In this document: positions 1 to 7,716 of the stretch, piece by piece | Layout: each line of letters starts with the position of its first letter | Numbering within the stretch: the stretch's first letter is position 1 | NCBI RefSeq assembly: GCF_026625785.1 | Contig: NZ_CP113063.1 | Span: 2,914,001-2,978,000 of the forward strand | From: Gordonia sp. SL306 | GTDB lineage: Bacteria > Actinomycetota > Actinomycetes > Mycobacteriales > Mycobacteriaceae | Direction of reading: 5' to 3' | DNA length: 64,000 nt | Program-made: the position numbers and the translations under genes | Notes under the pieces: model-generated | Told to the model about the DNA's origin: nothing | Database searches by the model: none | Seen by the model: the letters and a program-made list of their open reading frames with translations, nothing else

Positions 1-1539
1 GGCGCCGACGAGGATCACGACGCCCATCACGATGCAGGCGGTGTTCAGCGGCGCGACGAAGGCGTGCCGTGCCTGCTCGGCCACCTGCCCCAGTGCGCCT
101 GCCTGCGCGGGGTACTGGGTGACCAGGGCGTCGAGGGCGTGTAGTGCCTCGGCGAGGGAGCGCGAGATGTGGTCGCCGAGTTCGGTCGACCCGGTGGTCG
201 CGGTCACCTTGTCGGCGATCGGGGCGATGTTGCGGGTGTACCCGGCGGCCACGATGCTCCCCGCCAGGGCGATGCCGATGGCGGCGCCGACCTCGCGGAA
301 GGTGTCGTTCACGGCCGATCCGACGCCCTGGTTCGCCGACGGCGTGTTGGCCATGATGGCCGTGGTGGGCGGTGCCGTGGCGAAGCCCTGCCCGGCCGAC
401 CCGAGGAGCAGCAACGGGAGCAAGCTGAGGTAGCTCGAGTAGTCGAGTACGCCCATCAGGATCAGCGCGACGCCGGTGAGCCCGACCCCCAGGACGAGGA
501 TGGTGCGCAGCGAGTAGCGGACCGCGAGCCAGCCGCCGATCGGGGACAGGACCATGATGACCGCGATCAGGGGCAGCATCGCGGTGGCGGCCATCAGCGG
601 TGACATCCCGAAGTCGAGCTGCAGGCGTTGCAGCACCACGAAGAAGAGCCCCAGCGACGCAAAGAACTGCACCAGGATGGTGAACGCGCCTGCGGAGAAC
701 GCCCGGTTCGAGAACAGGCGAACATCGAGAAGTGGTGCATCACGCCGATATTCGACGAATGCGAACACCACCGCCAGTGCCAGGCCCGCCGCCAGCGCCC
801 CGATGACGAGAGCGTCGTCCCATCCGCGGCTCGGTGATTCGAGCAGCCCGAGGACGAACAGGAACACGGCCGAGGTGGACAGCAGGGCGCCGGGGAAGTC
901 GAAGCGTCTGGGCTCGTCGTCGCGGGAGGTCGCGATCGTGCACGACGCCACGGCCAGCAGCGCCGTGACGGCGGCGAACGTGACGAAGATCGACCGCCAG
1001 GTGAACCACTCGAGGAGGAATCCGCTCACGAAGAAGCCGCCGATACTGCCTGCTCCGGCGACCCCGGCCCAGATGGCGACGGCCAGGGGACGTCGGGACT
1101 CGGGGAGTTCGGAGGTCAGCAACGACAACGTCGCCGGCATGATCATCGCGGCGGCGACCCCGGCCAGTGCTCGGCTGGCGATGACGATCAGGGGATCGTC
1201 GATCCACAGCGGCGGCAGCGACGCGATGGCGAACACCGCCAGTCCGACGACGAGCAGTCCGCGCCTGCCGTATCGGTCGCCGAGTGCCCCGCACGGCAGG
1301 AGCAAGGCGGCCAAGGCGACGGTATAGGCGTCGACGAGCCAGGTCATCTGCGTCGAGCTCGCGCCGATGGACGGGCCGATCTCGGGCAGCGCGACGTTGA
1401 GAGCCGTCATCGCACCCGCCACCACCGAGAGGGCTCCGCAGGCGACGCACATCAGCCAGATGCCGCGCGCCCCGATCCGGTCCGTCGTCGTTTCCGTGTC
1501 CTCGCTCTGCCGATCCGCTCGTTGCTGATCCGAGATCAT
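1..1539 (-). CDS. MFS drug exporter, DHA2/EmrB-QacA type (3' end cut)
   Basis: Proton-coupled multidrug efflux permease of the inner membrane, of the 14-helix DHA2 type by length and sequence. The first 23 residues are polar; the first helix follows (IWLMCVACGALSVVAG). The MFS signature after helix 2 reads GALGDRYGRR. The frame stays open to base 1, giving 513 codons and ending inside a hydrophobic helix, so only a short C-terminus is missing. The start is the ATG at 1539; an upstream ATG is closed by a stop after three codons. It is divergent from a TetR gene at 1598 with an inverted repeat between them, the usual layout for a repressor-controlled pump. Family call is firm; the substrate cannot be read from sequence. 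Confidence 0.85.
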   Translation of the reverse strand, partial: MISDQQRADRQSEDTETTTDRIGARGIWLMCVACGALSVVAGAMTALNVALPEIGPSIGASSTQMTWLVDAYTVALAALLLPCGALGDRYGRRGLLVVGLAVFAIASLPPLWIDDPLIVIASRALAGVAAAMIMPATLSLLTSELPESRRPLAVAIWAGVAGAGSIGGFFVSGFLLEWFTWRSIFVTFAAVTALLAVASCTIATSRDDEPRRFDFPGALLSTSAVFLFVLGLLESPSRGWDDALVIGALAAGLALAVVFAFVEYRRDAPLLDVRLFSNRAFSAGAFTILVQFFASLGLFFVVLQRLQLDFGMSPLMAATAMLPLIAVIMVLSPIGGWLAVRYSLRTILVLGVGLTGVALILMGVLDYSSYLSLLPLLLLGSAGQGFATAPPTTAIMANTPSANQGVGSAVNDTFREVGAAIGIALAGSIVAAGYTRNIAPIADKVTATTGSTELGDHISRSLAEALHALDALVTQYPAQAGALGQVAEQARHAFVAPLNTACIVMGVVILVGA

Positions 1540-1547
1540 CGTCTGAC

Positions 1548-1571
1548 CATACATGTGTACGTCGGTGTATG
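1548..1571. promoter_or_regulatory. Candidate TetR operator between exporter and regulator
   Basis: Outer arms CATACA (1548-1553) and TGTATG (1566-1571) form a perfect 6-bp inverted repeat with a 12-bp centre that contains the palindrome ACATGT. It lies just upstream of the exporter start at 1539 and 27 bp before the regulator start at 1598, so a bound dimer would cover both promoters. Position and symmetry are seen; binding by the adjacent TetR is inferred. Confidence 0.5.
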
Positions 1572-1585
1572 TTCAGTGCTGCGAT

Positions 1586-1591
1586 TAGGGT
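1586..1591 (+). promoter_or_regulatory. -10 box TAGGGT, probable leaderless promoter of TetR
   Basis: TAGGGT fits the actinobacterial TANNNT -10 consensus and ends 6 bases before the ATG at 1598, so transcription would begin at or next to the start codon. No Shine-Dalgarno sequence is present. Confidence 0.45.
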
Positions 1592-1597
1592 TACGGC

Positions 1598-2263
1598 ATG
1601 GCACGACGCACGGGTTGGGGTGGCGAACTCCCGATCGACGACGCGGAGGCCGTCGCGCGCATCCGGTCGGCGACGCGGCGGGTGATCGAATCCGAGGGCG
1701 CCGCGGTCAGCGTCACCCTGGTGGCGCAGGAACTCCAGGTGACGCGGCAGACCGTCTACCGGTATTTCGGCAGTGTGCAGGAGCTGCTGCAGGCGGTGGC
1801 CCTCGACTCGGGACGGACGGCCGCGCCGACCATCATCGATCGCGTCCGGGCGATCACCGATCCGGCCGCGGTCGTCGTGGAACTCGTGGCGTCGGCGATC
1901 GAGATCCTCACCACCGACCGGGTGCTGGTCTTCCTGCTCGGACCGGGGGCCAGTACCGGCCTGCTCGGCGGATCGATGACGGGGCCCGCCGCGCGAGAGC
2001 AGGCCAGGGTGATCCTCGACGAGCTCGAGTTCGACTGGCACAAGCTCGGATTCGACGACGAGACATTCGACCAGCTCGTCGAGTGGTGCCTGTTGGTGAT
2101 CGGCGCCTACATCCATCGCCCCGACGACGAGATCCCGGCACCGGCCGAATTGCGGGCGTATCTCTCGGTCTGGATGCGGCCGTCGATCGATGCGGCTCAC
2201 CACGGAGCTCGCGGCGCGCGAGCGCGGCCGCAGCCGGAGACAATGACACAATCGGTCCCATGA
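1598..2263 (+). CDS. TetR-family transcriptional regulator
   Basis: 221-residue repressor-type protein. The N-terminal helix-turn-helix spans about residues 20-65 (VTLVAQELQVTRQTVYRYFG is the recognition region), followed by an all-helical ligand/dimer domain. It is divergent from the MFS exporter at 1-1539 and probably represses it and itself through the inverted repeat at 1548-1571. Its stop codon overlaps the start of the next gene (ATGA at 2260-2263), so the membrane protein downstream is co-transcribed. The inducer is unknown. Confidence 0.85.
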   Translation: MARRTGWGGELPIDDAEAVARIRSATRRVIESEGAAVSVTLVAQELQVTRQTVYRYFGSVQELLQAVALDSGRTAAPTIIDRVRAITDPAAVVVELVASAIEILTTDRVLVFLLGPGASTGLLGGSMTGPAAREQARVILDELEFDWHKLGFDDETFDQLVEWCLLVIGAYIHRPDDEIPAPAELRAYLSVWMRPSIDAAHHGARGARARPQPETMTQSVP

Positions 2264-2985
2264 CCCAGCCACCCGACGATCGTTGGGACCCGAATCGCGA
2301 GCATCCCGACACGCGACGATTCGACCCCGCCGACGAGACGGCCGCCTACCGCCCCGACGACCGCGGTCCCGCGGATCAGCCGCCGGAGGCCACCGGCCGA
2401 CCGGGTCCGTACGGCCCACCTCAGGCCTACACCGAGGCCGCCGCCTACGGCCCGCCGTACGGGGAGCCCGGCCCGGGCGAGCCGCCCCCGCCACCACCCA
2501 AGAACACCGGACGCACGGTCGGACTGGTGATCGCGGTGATCGCGGCCGTGGTGGTGCTGGCACTGGTCGGCATCCTGATCGCGCGCGGCTCCGGCAGCAA
2601 CGACGAGCAGACCGCGGGCGCGAGCGCGTCGTCGGCCACCACGACCACCTCCGAGGCGGCGACGACCACCACCACGACGACCGAGGAGACGACCACCACC
2701 ACACCCACGCCGACGGTGGCACCGGGCGCGGTGGTCTATCAGTTGACCGGCAACGGCGACGTCATCGGGATCCGGTACATCAACGGCACCAGGTCCACGG
2801 TGGTCGCCGCGGCCGGCGCCCCCTGGTCACAGGCCGCGACCGTCACCGGCGCCACCGCCGAACTCAACGCGATCGTCGTGCGTGGCCCGGTCACGTGCAA
2901 CATCCTGCACGGCCGGGACCTGCTGGCCTCGTCGACGAGCAACGGCGGACCCCTGACCTGCTCGGCGCCGATACCCGCGAGTTGA
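2260..2985 (+). CDS. Proline/threonine-rich single-pass protein with MmpS-like C-terminal domain
   Basis: 241 residues starting at the ATG that overlaps the tetR stop (ATGA). Residues 1-85 are charged and Pro/Gly-rich and probably cytoplasmic; one transmembrane helix follows (VGLVIAVIAAVVVLALVGIL), then a Thr/Ser-rich stalk of about 45 residues. The C-terminal globular part (VVYQLTGNGDVIGIRYING ... APWSQ ... two cysteines) resembles the exported domain of mycobacterial MmpS proteins, which partner RND-type MmpL transporters. No MmpL gene is next to it, so a stand-alone envelope role or a role with the divergent exporter is possible. The MmpS resemblance was judged by eye. Confidence 0.7.
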   Translation: MTQPPDDRWDPNREHPDTRRFDPADETAAYRPDDRGPADQPPEATGRPGPYGPPQAYTEAAAYGPPYGEPGPGEPPPPPPKNTGRTVGLVIAVIAAVVVLALVGILIARGSGSNDEQTAGASASSATTTTSEAATTTTTTTEETTTTTPTPTVAPGAVVYQLTGNGDVIGIRYINGTRSTVVAAAGAPWSQAATVTGATAELNAIVVRGPVTCNILHGRDLLASSTSNGGPLTCSAPIPAS

Positions 2986-3012
2986 TCACGTCGCGTGACG
3001 CGTGCGACGACG

Positions 3013-4677
3013 CTACGTCCGGTCCTCGTCGCGCCACGTGACGAGCTCGCGCCGCAGCAGTTTGCCGGTGGGGTTGCGCGGCAGTTCGTCGAGGAAGATG
3101 ACGTCGCGCGGCACCTTGTAGCGGGCGAGGTGGGCCCGCACGTGGTCGCGGATGTCCTGCGCCTCGGGATGTGCGCCCGGCGTGGGAACGACGAATGCCC
3201 GTAGGCGGGTACCGAATTCGTCGTCGTCGACCCCGATGACCGCGACGTCGTCGATGTCGGCGTGCTCGGCCAGCAGGTTCTCCACCTCACCGGGGTAGAC
3301 GTTCTCGCCGCCGGACAGGATCATGTCGTCGTCGCGACCGTCGATGTGCAGAAGTCCGTGCTCGTCGAAATGTGCCATGTCGCCGGTCGACATGTAGCCG
3401 TCGATGATCTGCTTGTGTCGTCCGTCGGTATAGCCCTCGAACGGCGCGGAGCTCCGCACGAACAGCCTGCCGCTCTGATGGTTGTCGGTGAGCTGCCGGT
3501 CGTTCTCGTCGTAGAGACGCAGCCGCCCCGCGACCGTCGACCGCCCGACCGTGCCCGGTGCGAGCCGAAGTTCCGGCGGCTGGGCGACCGACGCGACGGC
3601 GACCTCCGTGGAGCCGTACATGTTGTAGAGGACGTCGCCGAACGCATCCTGGACGGCCTCGCTCAGCGCGGGGGTCAGCGGTGACCCGGCGATGACGATG
3701 GCCTGCAACGCACTCAGGTCGTATTCGGCGATCTTCTCCGGACCGAGGGCGAGCATCCGGTGCAGCATGGTCGGGACCGCGACCAGCATCTCGGCCCGGT
3801 GCTCGGCGAGCGCGGCCAGCGTCTTCTCGGCGTCGAACCGGCGCAGCAGGACCGCCTTGTTGGCCTTCGCGTTGGACACGCCCCACATGCCGAACCCGGT
3901 GGAGTGGAAGATCGGGGACACGATGACGACGCTGCCCCGTTCCGGGAACGGGATGCGGTCGACGAACATCGCCGACGAGAAAGGATTCATCTTTCCGCGC
4001 GGCGCACCCTTGGGCAGTCCGGTGGTGCCGCTCGTGAGGATGATGAATCCGCCGGGTGTCTTCGGCAGCGGGGGTAGCGATGTGTCGCCGGATGCGACGA
4101 TGTCCTCGATCAGTGGGGCCTCGTAGTCACCGTGGTCTCTGTCGGACCACGTCAGGTAACGCGGGATGTCGGCCGGGAGCGCGCTGAGCAGGTCGATGAA
4201 CTCGCTGTCGTGCAGCACCGCGCGCAGGTTCTCGCGTTTGGCCACCTCGGCGAACTGGGGTTTGGCGAAGCCCGTGTTCATCAGCGCGAGTTTGTAACCG
4301 GCCCGCCCGGCGGCGGTGATCGACAGCAGCAGGCCGCGGTGATCGCGGGCCAGCACGCCGACCACCGATCCGGTTTCGATGCCCGCGTCGAGCATCGCAT
4401 TCGCGAGGGCGTTGGCCTGATCGCTCAGCTCGCGGTAGGTCAGTTCCCCGCGCTCGTCGGCGAGTGCCGGCGCGTCGGGATACTCCTCGGCATTGCGGAG
4501 GATCAGCGACGCCTGTGCACCCATGGTGTTGGCCCACTTGATCCCGCGGAGCATCGCCTTGGGGTCGGTGAAGTCGAGGATGCCGGTCTGTTGCAGCACC
4601 ACCGCACTCTTGATGTTGCGGACGATGTCGTCGAATCGGTCTTTCACTGCGTCGAGCGCACCTGACATGCGGCCCAT
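3013..4677 (-). CDS. Acyl-CoA synthetase (FadD-type AMP-forming ligase)
   Basis: 554-residue member of the ANL superfamily that activates a carboxylic acid, probably a fatty acid, to its CoA thioester through an acyl-AMP. Motifs in order: P-loop-like TSGTTGLPKGAPR at about 215-227, the adenine-binding YGSTE, the hinge region STGDMAHFDEHG, GGENVYPGEVE and the C-terminal catalytic lysine motif NPTGKLLRRE. Length matches mycobacterial FadD proteins; it most resembles the FadD12 type. ATG 4677 abuts GGGGAAGGG, so the second ATG at 4668 could be the real start. It is the last gene of a minus-strand run with the methyltransferase and TetR upstream, but an 83-bp gap containing a hairpin suggests partial uncoupling. 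Chain-length preference is not readable. Confidence 0.88.
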   Translation of the reverse strand: MGRMSGALDAVKDRFDDIVRNIKSAVVLQQTGILDFTDPKAMLRGIKWANTMGAQASLILRNAEEYPDAPALADERGELTYRELSDQANALANAMLDAGIETGSVVGVLARDHRGLLLSITAAGRAGYKLALMNTGFAKPQFAEVAKRENLRAVLHDSEFIDLLSALPADIPRYLTWSDRDHGDYEAPLIEDIVASGDTSLPPLPKTPGGFIILTSGTTGLPKGAPRGKMNPFSSAMFVDRIPFPERGSVVIVSPIFHSTGFGMWGVSNAKANKAVLLRRFDAEKTLAALAEHRAEMLVAVPTMLHRMLALGPEKIAEYDLSALQAIVIAGSPLTPALSEAVQDAFGDVLYNMYGSTEVAVASVAQPPELRLAPGTVGRSTVAGRLRLYDENDRQLTDNHQSGRLFVRSSAPFEGYTDGRHKQIIDGYMSTGDMAHFDEHGLLHIDGRDDDMILSGGENVYPGEVENLLAEHADIDDVAVIGVDDDEFGTRLRAFVVPTPGAHPEAQDIRDHVRAHLARYKVPRDVIFLDELPRNPTGKLLRRELVTWRDEDRT

Positions 4678-4693
4678 CCCTTCCCCGGCGTGC

Positions 4694-4717
4694 GGGGGAC
4701 CAGCGGCTGTGTCCCCC
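4694..4717 (-). terminator. Hairpin between methyltransferase and FadD gene
   Basis: Perfect 7-bp arms GGGGGAC (4694-4700) and GTCCCCC (4711-4717) around a 10-base loop. There is no U-run, so it could be an intrinsic terminator of the GC-rich actinobacterial kind, an attenuator, or an RNA-processing element before the ligase gene. Confidence 0.4.
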
Positions 4718-4760
4718 CGTCACAACATTCTGGCGCGCGCAGCGGCTCGTGGGGTCGAAC

Positions 4761-5516
4761 TCAGCGTTTCCGCAGCACCAGAACGAGATTCGTCCCGAGC
4801 ACCTCACGGAGGCCCGGCACGCGCATGACCCACCACAACCAGTGCGGCAGGTACCGCGGGAATGCGGCGACGCGGAACGCCCGCGGGTCGGCGTCGGCCG
4901 CCCATCGCAGCCCCTGCGCCGCGGTCACCGGGAACAGCGAGGTCCCGAAGAGGTTCTTCGGCGGATGTCCGTGCCTGCGGGTGTACCAGCGGGCCGCGCG
5001 GTGCCCGCCCGCGTAGTGCGTGAGGCCCATCTCGTGTCCGCCGAAGGGGCCCCACCAGAGGGTGTAGCTGATGATCACCGTCCCGCCGGGCCGGGTCACG
5101 CGCAGCATCTCCTCGGCCATCGCCCAGGGCGCCGAGGTGTGTTCGACGACGTTCGACGACACGGTGACGTCCATCGACGCGTCGGCGAACGGGAGATGCC
5201 TGCCGTCGCCCCGGACCGATGCGCGATGGTCCAGACCGCCGGCGTGCATCTCGGACGGATCCGGTTCGACCGAGATGTAGTGCGCGCCGCGATCGTCGAA
5301 CGCGTCGGCGAAATAGCCGGGGCCACCCCCGACATCGAGGATCACCGCACCGTCGAGTGGAGTCGGATGCCAGTCGGCGACCATCTGTGCCGTGTCGTCG
5401 GCGATCGCACCGTAGAAGCGGGCCGGGTCGCTCTGTTCGAAGCGGAAATCGTTGAGCAGGCGGGCCGCCCTGGACAACGTCGCGTGCCGGGCGAACCCGC
5501 TGGTGGAGCGGGCCAT
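4761..5516 (-). CDS. Class I SAM-dependent methyltransferase
   Basis: 251 residues; the start is the ATG at 5516, 8 bp after the stop of the upstream TetR gene. The Rossmann methyltransferase core is visible: motif I VILDVGGGPGYFADAF, an acidic residue closing strand 2 (YISVEPD), the GDGRHLPFADASMDVTVSSNVVEH stretch (motif II/III region) and PGGTVIISYT. Order of neighbours (methyltransferase, GT4 glycosyltransferase, polytopic protein, DUF3068, acyltransferase, AftD) matches M. tuberculosis Rv0224c onward, so this is probably the Rv0224c equivalent and may act in arabinan or lipoglycan metabolism. The methyl acceptor is unknown. Confidence 0.82.
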   Translation of the reverse strand: MARSTSGFARHATLSRAARLLNDFRFEQSDPARFYGAIADDTAQMVADWHPTPLDGAVILDVGGGPGYFADAFDDRGAHYISVEPDPSEMHAGGLDHRASVRGDGRHLPFADASMDVTVSSNVVEHTSAPWAMAEEMLRVTRPGGTVIISYTLWWGPFGGHEMGLTHYAGGHRAARWYTRRHGHPPKNLFGTSLFPVTAAQGLRWAADADPRAFRVAAFPRYLPHWLWWVMRVPGLREVLGTNLVLVLRKR

Positions 5517-5524
5517 CGGTGGTC

Positions 5525-6283
5525 TCAGCCCTCCTCGTCGGCGTCCGGACCGCCGGCCGACTGCGCGACGAGTTGTCGCAGGCCGGCCACGAATGTCCGC
5601 AGCGCGAAGACGAACTCGGCGCGCAGATCCTCGGGCAGGGCAGGCAGGACGGTGGTCACGGACGGGAATCGGGTGGCGTCGAGCCTGCGGTAGTACTCGG
5701 TGATCGTCGCACGCCTCGGTGCGGCGTCGTGGGACTCCTGCAGGGCATAACCGACGATGAGCCTGGCCAGAGCGTGGTCGGCGGCCGCCGCCCTGGTGGG
5801 GGACAGTCCCGCACCGAGCAGCAGGCGAAGCGATTCCTCGTACCGCAGCAGACCCATGGGACCGAAGTGGACCTGTCCGGCGAACAATGCGGCCGAGTGC
5901 GGGTTCCGGCACAGCGCGTCGAAGGCGATGACGGCGGAGCCCTCGATCACCGAACTCCACTCGTCACCCAGGTCGGCCGCGGCGATCTCGGACACCGCCT
6001 CGTGCATCACGCGTTCGGCGAGCCTCGTGCACAGCTCCTCCCGACCACCCGGGAGCTGGCGGTACAGAGTGGAGGTCGACGACCCGAGTCGCCGCGCCAG
6101 GGCCCGCATGCCGAGGCCGTCGATCCCGCCTGCGGCGAGCAATGCGAGGGCCTCGGTCAGGATCTCGTCGACCGGAAACGGAGGTCGGCCACCGGCAGCG
6201 CGGTGTGCGTCGGCCGGCTCCGAAGGTTGTTCGTGCCACCAGTCTGGTGACCCGAATTCGGGTGAATCGGTGGTTTCGGGCAT
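5525..6283 (-). CDS. TetR-family transcriptional regulator
   Basis: 252 residues. After a polar N-terminal extension of about 35 residues, a TetR helix-turn-helix is seen (ILTEALALLAAGGIDGLGM ... LARRLGSSTSTLYRQLPG), then the helical effector domain. It leads a minus-strand unit with the methyltransferase and probably fadD, and is divergent from the glycosyltransferase at 6526. Two inverted repeats in the 242-bp intergenic space are likely operators, so it may control both directions. The ligand is unknown. Confidence 0.85.
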   Translation of the reverse strand: MPETTDSPEFGSPDWWHEQPSEPADAHRAAGGRPPFPVDEILTEALALLAAGGIDGLGMRALARRLGSSTSTLYRQLPGGREELCTRLAERVMHEAVSEIAAADLGDEWSSVIEGSAVIAFDALCRNPHSAALFAGQVHFGPMGLLRYEESLRLLLGAGLSPTRAAAADHALARLIVGYALQESHDAAPRRATITEYYRRLDATRFPSVTTVLPALPEDLRAEFVFALRTFVAGLRQLVAQSAGGPDADEEG

Positions 6284-6354
6284 GGGGTGGCCTGGTGGTC
6301 CTAGCTGTTGGTGTAGGCGGCGAAATCACCTATGGAGCGACGGGTCCGACTCAA

Positions 6355-6398
6355 CTACAGTTGTAGACGCGCGTCGGGGTTTCGGCTACAGTGTAGCC
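6355..6398. promoter_or_regulatory. Pair of inverted repeats, candidate TetR operators
   Basis: Site A, 6355-6366, is CTACAGTTGTAG (5-bp arms CTACA/TGTAG). Site B, 6384-6398, is GGCTACAGTGTAGCC (7-bp perfect arms with one central base). They share CTACA...TGTAG and their centres lie about 30 bp apart, roughly three helical turns, between the TetR start at 6283 and the glycosyltransferase start at 6526. Autoregulation by this TetR is inferred. Confidence 0.55.
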
Positions 6399-6510
6399 GC
6401 AATGGCAATGCAGCCTGCATCTGGATGAGGTCCCCAGGGTTCGGACGCGATGTGGAGGGGACGCCACGTACGGGCCCTGGGAACCTTTCCGATGAGCTGA
6501 TCCCGATCGG

Positions 6511-6516
6511 TACGCT
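6511..6516 (+). promoter_or_regulatory. -10 box TACGCT, probable leaderless promoter
   Basis: TANNNT hexamer ending 9 bases before the ATG at 6526, with no ribosome binding site in between; consistent with leaderless transcription of the glycosyltransferase. Confidence 0.4.
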
Positions 6517-6525
6517 TGTTCTGCG

Positions 6526-7716
6526 ATGACCGATCCCACCCATGTCCTGCTTCTGTGCTGGCGCGACACCGCCCACCCGCAAGGTGGCGGCAGTGAGCGC
6601 TATCTGGAACGCGTCGGCGCCGAGCTGGTGGCCAGGGGTATGCGGGTCACCCTCCTCACGGCCGCCTACGTCGGCGCTTCGGCCGAAGATGTTCGTGACG
6701 GTGTCCGCATCCTGCGGGCCGGCGGCCGCCTGACGGTCTATCCGCGAGCCCTCGCGACGATCGTGGCCGGCAGGTTCGGTCGCGGTCGGCTGGGCCGGAT
6801 TGCACCCGACGTCGTGGTGGACACCCAGAACGGCATCCCGTTCTTCTCCGCGCTCGTCTCGCGTTCGCCGACCATCGTCCTGGTGCACCACTGCCATCGC
6901 GAGCAGTGGCCGGTGGCCGGCCGGCTTCTCGGTCGGCTCGGCTGGTTCCTCGAGTCGTGGGTCTCACCGCGAGTGCATCGCCGGAACCGGTACGTCACGG
7001 TCTCCGGTCCGTCGGCCGCCGAGCTCGCCTCCCTCGGTGTCGACGAGAGCCGGATCACCGTGATCCGCAACGGAATCGACCCACTGTCCGGACCGGCCGC
7101 AGATGCCTCCCACGCCGCCGAGACGGCCGCCCGGCTGTGTGTGCTGTCGCGTCTCGTGCCGCACAAGCAGGTCGAGGATGCCCTGGCCGTGGTCGGCGAG
7201 TTGGCCCACTCGCGACCGGAGGTCCACCTCGACGTGATCGGCGGCGGGTGGTGGTGGGATCAATTGCGCAGACGTGCAACCGAACTGGGCGTCGACGAGC
7301 ACGTGACGTTCCACGGTCACGTCGACGAGGCCCGCAAACACCGACTTCTGGCCCAGGCGAACGTGCACCTGATGCCCTCCCGCAAGGAAGGGTGGGGGCT
7401 CGCCGTGATCGAGGCCGCGCAGCACCGGGTCCCGACCATCGGCTACCGGAGTTCGGTCGGGTTGGTCGAGTCGGTGGAGCACGGTGAGACCGGACTTCTG
7501 GTGGACGGAGTCGACGAACTCGTCAGTGCCACCAGGAAACTCATCGACAACCCGGACGAGGCGGCCCGGCTCGGCGACAACGCCCAGCGCAAGGCGGATG
7601 GCTACTCGTGGTCGGCGACCGCGGACGGTTTCATCGAGGTGTTCGACGACGTGCTGCCCACATCGCGGCGCCCGCGCCGAGCAGCACCGTCGCCGACCAG
7701 AGCAGATGTGCACTGA
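6526..7716 (+). CDS. GT4-family glycosyltransferase
   Basis: 396-residue GT-B retaining glycosyltransferase, cytosolic or membrane-associated, transferring a sugar from a nucleotide donor. The N-terminal acceptor domain has the glycine loop HPQGGGSERYL; the C-terminal donor domain has VLSRLVPHKQVEDALAV and the E-x7-E region EGWGLAVIEAAQ typical of GT4. Position next to a methyltransferase and a polytopic membrane protein matches M. tuberculosis Rv0225. The last 86 bases overlap the 3' end of the convergent membrane protein gene. Sugar donor and acceptor cannot be told; arabinogalactan, LAM or mannoside synthesis are the likely settings. Confidence 0.85.
   Translation: MTDPTHVLLLCWRDTAHPQGGGSERYLERVGAELVARGMRVTLLTAAYVGASAEDVRDGVRILRAGGRLTVYPRALATIVAGRFGRGRLGRIAPDVVVDTQNGIPFFSALVSRSPTIVLVHHCHREQWPVAGRLLGRLGWFLESWVSPRVHRRNRYVTVSGPSAAELASLGVDESRITVIRNGIDPLSGPAADASHAAETAARLCVLSRLVPHKQVEDALAVVGELAHSRPEVHLDVIGGGWWWDQLRRRATELGVDEHVTFHGHVDEARKHRLLAQANVHLMPSRKEGWGLAVIEAAQHRVPTIGYRSSVGLVESVEHGETGLLVDGVDELVSATRKLIDNPDEAARLGDNAQRKADGYSWSATADGFIEVFDDVLPTSRRPRRAAPSPTRADVH

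Noticed and set aside
740-2722. 660-codon open frame on the minus strand
   Set aside because: It runs antisense to TetR and the MmpS-like gene and out of frame with the exporter; composition is Arg/Pro-rich shadow sequence with no domain.
2989-3009. Inverted repeat CGTCGC...GCGACG between convergent genes
   Set aside because: Only 6-bp arms in very GC-rich DNA; chance occurrence is likely, so not listed as a terminator.
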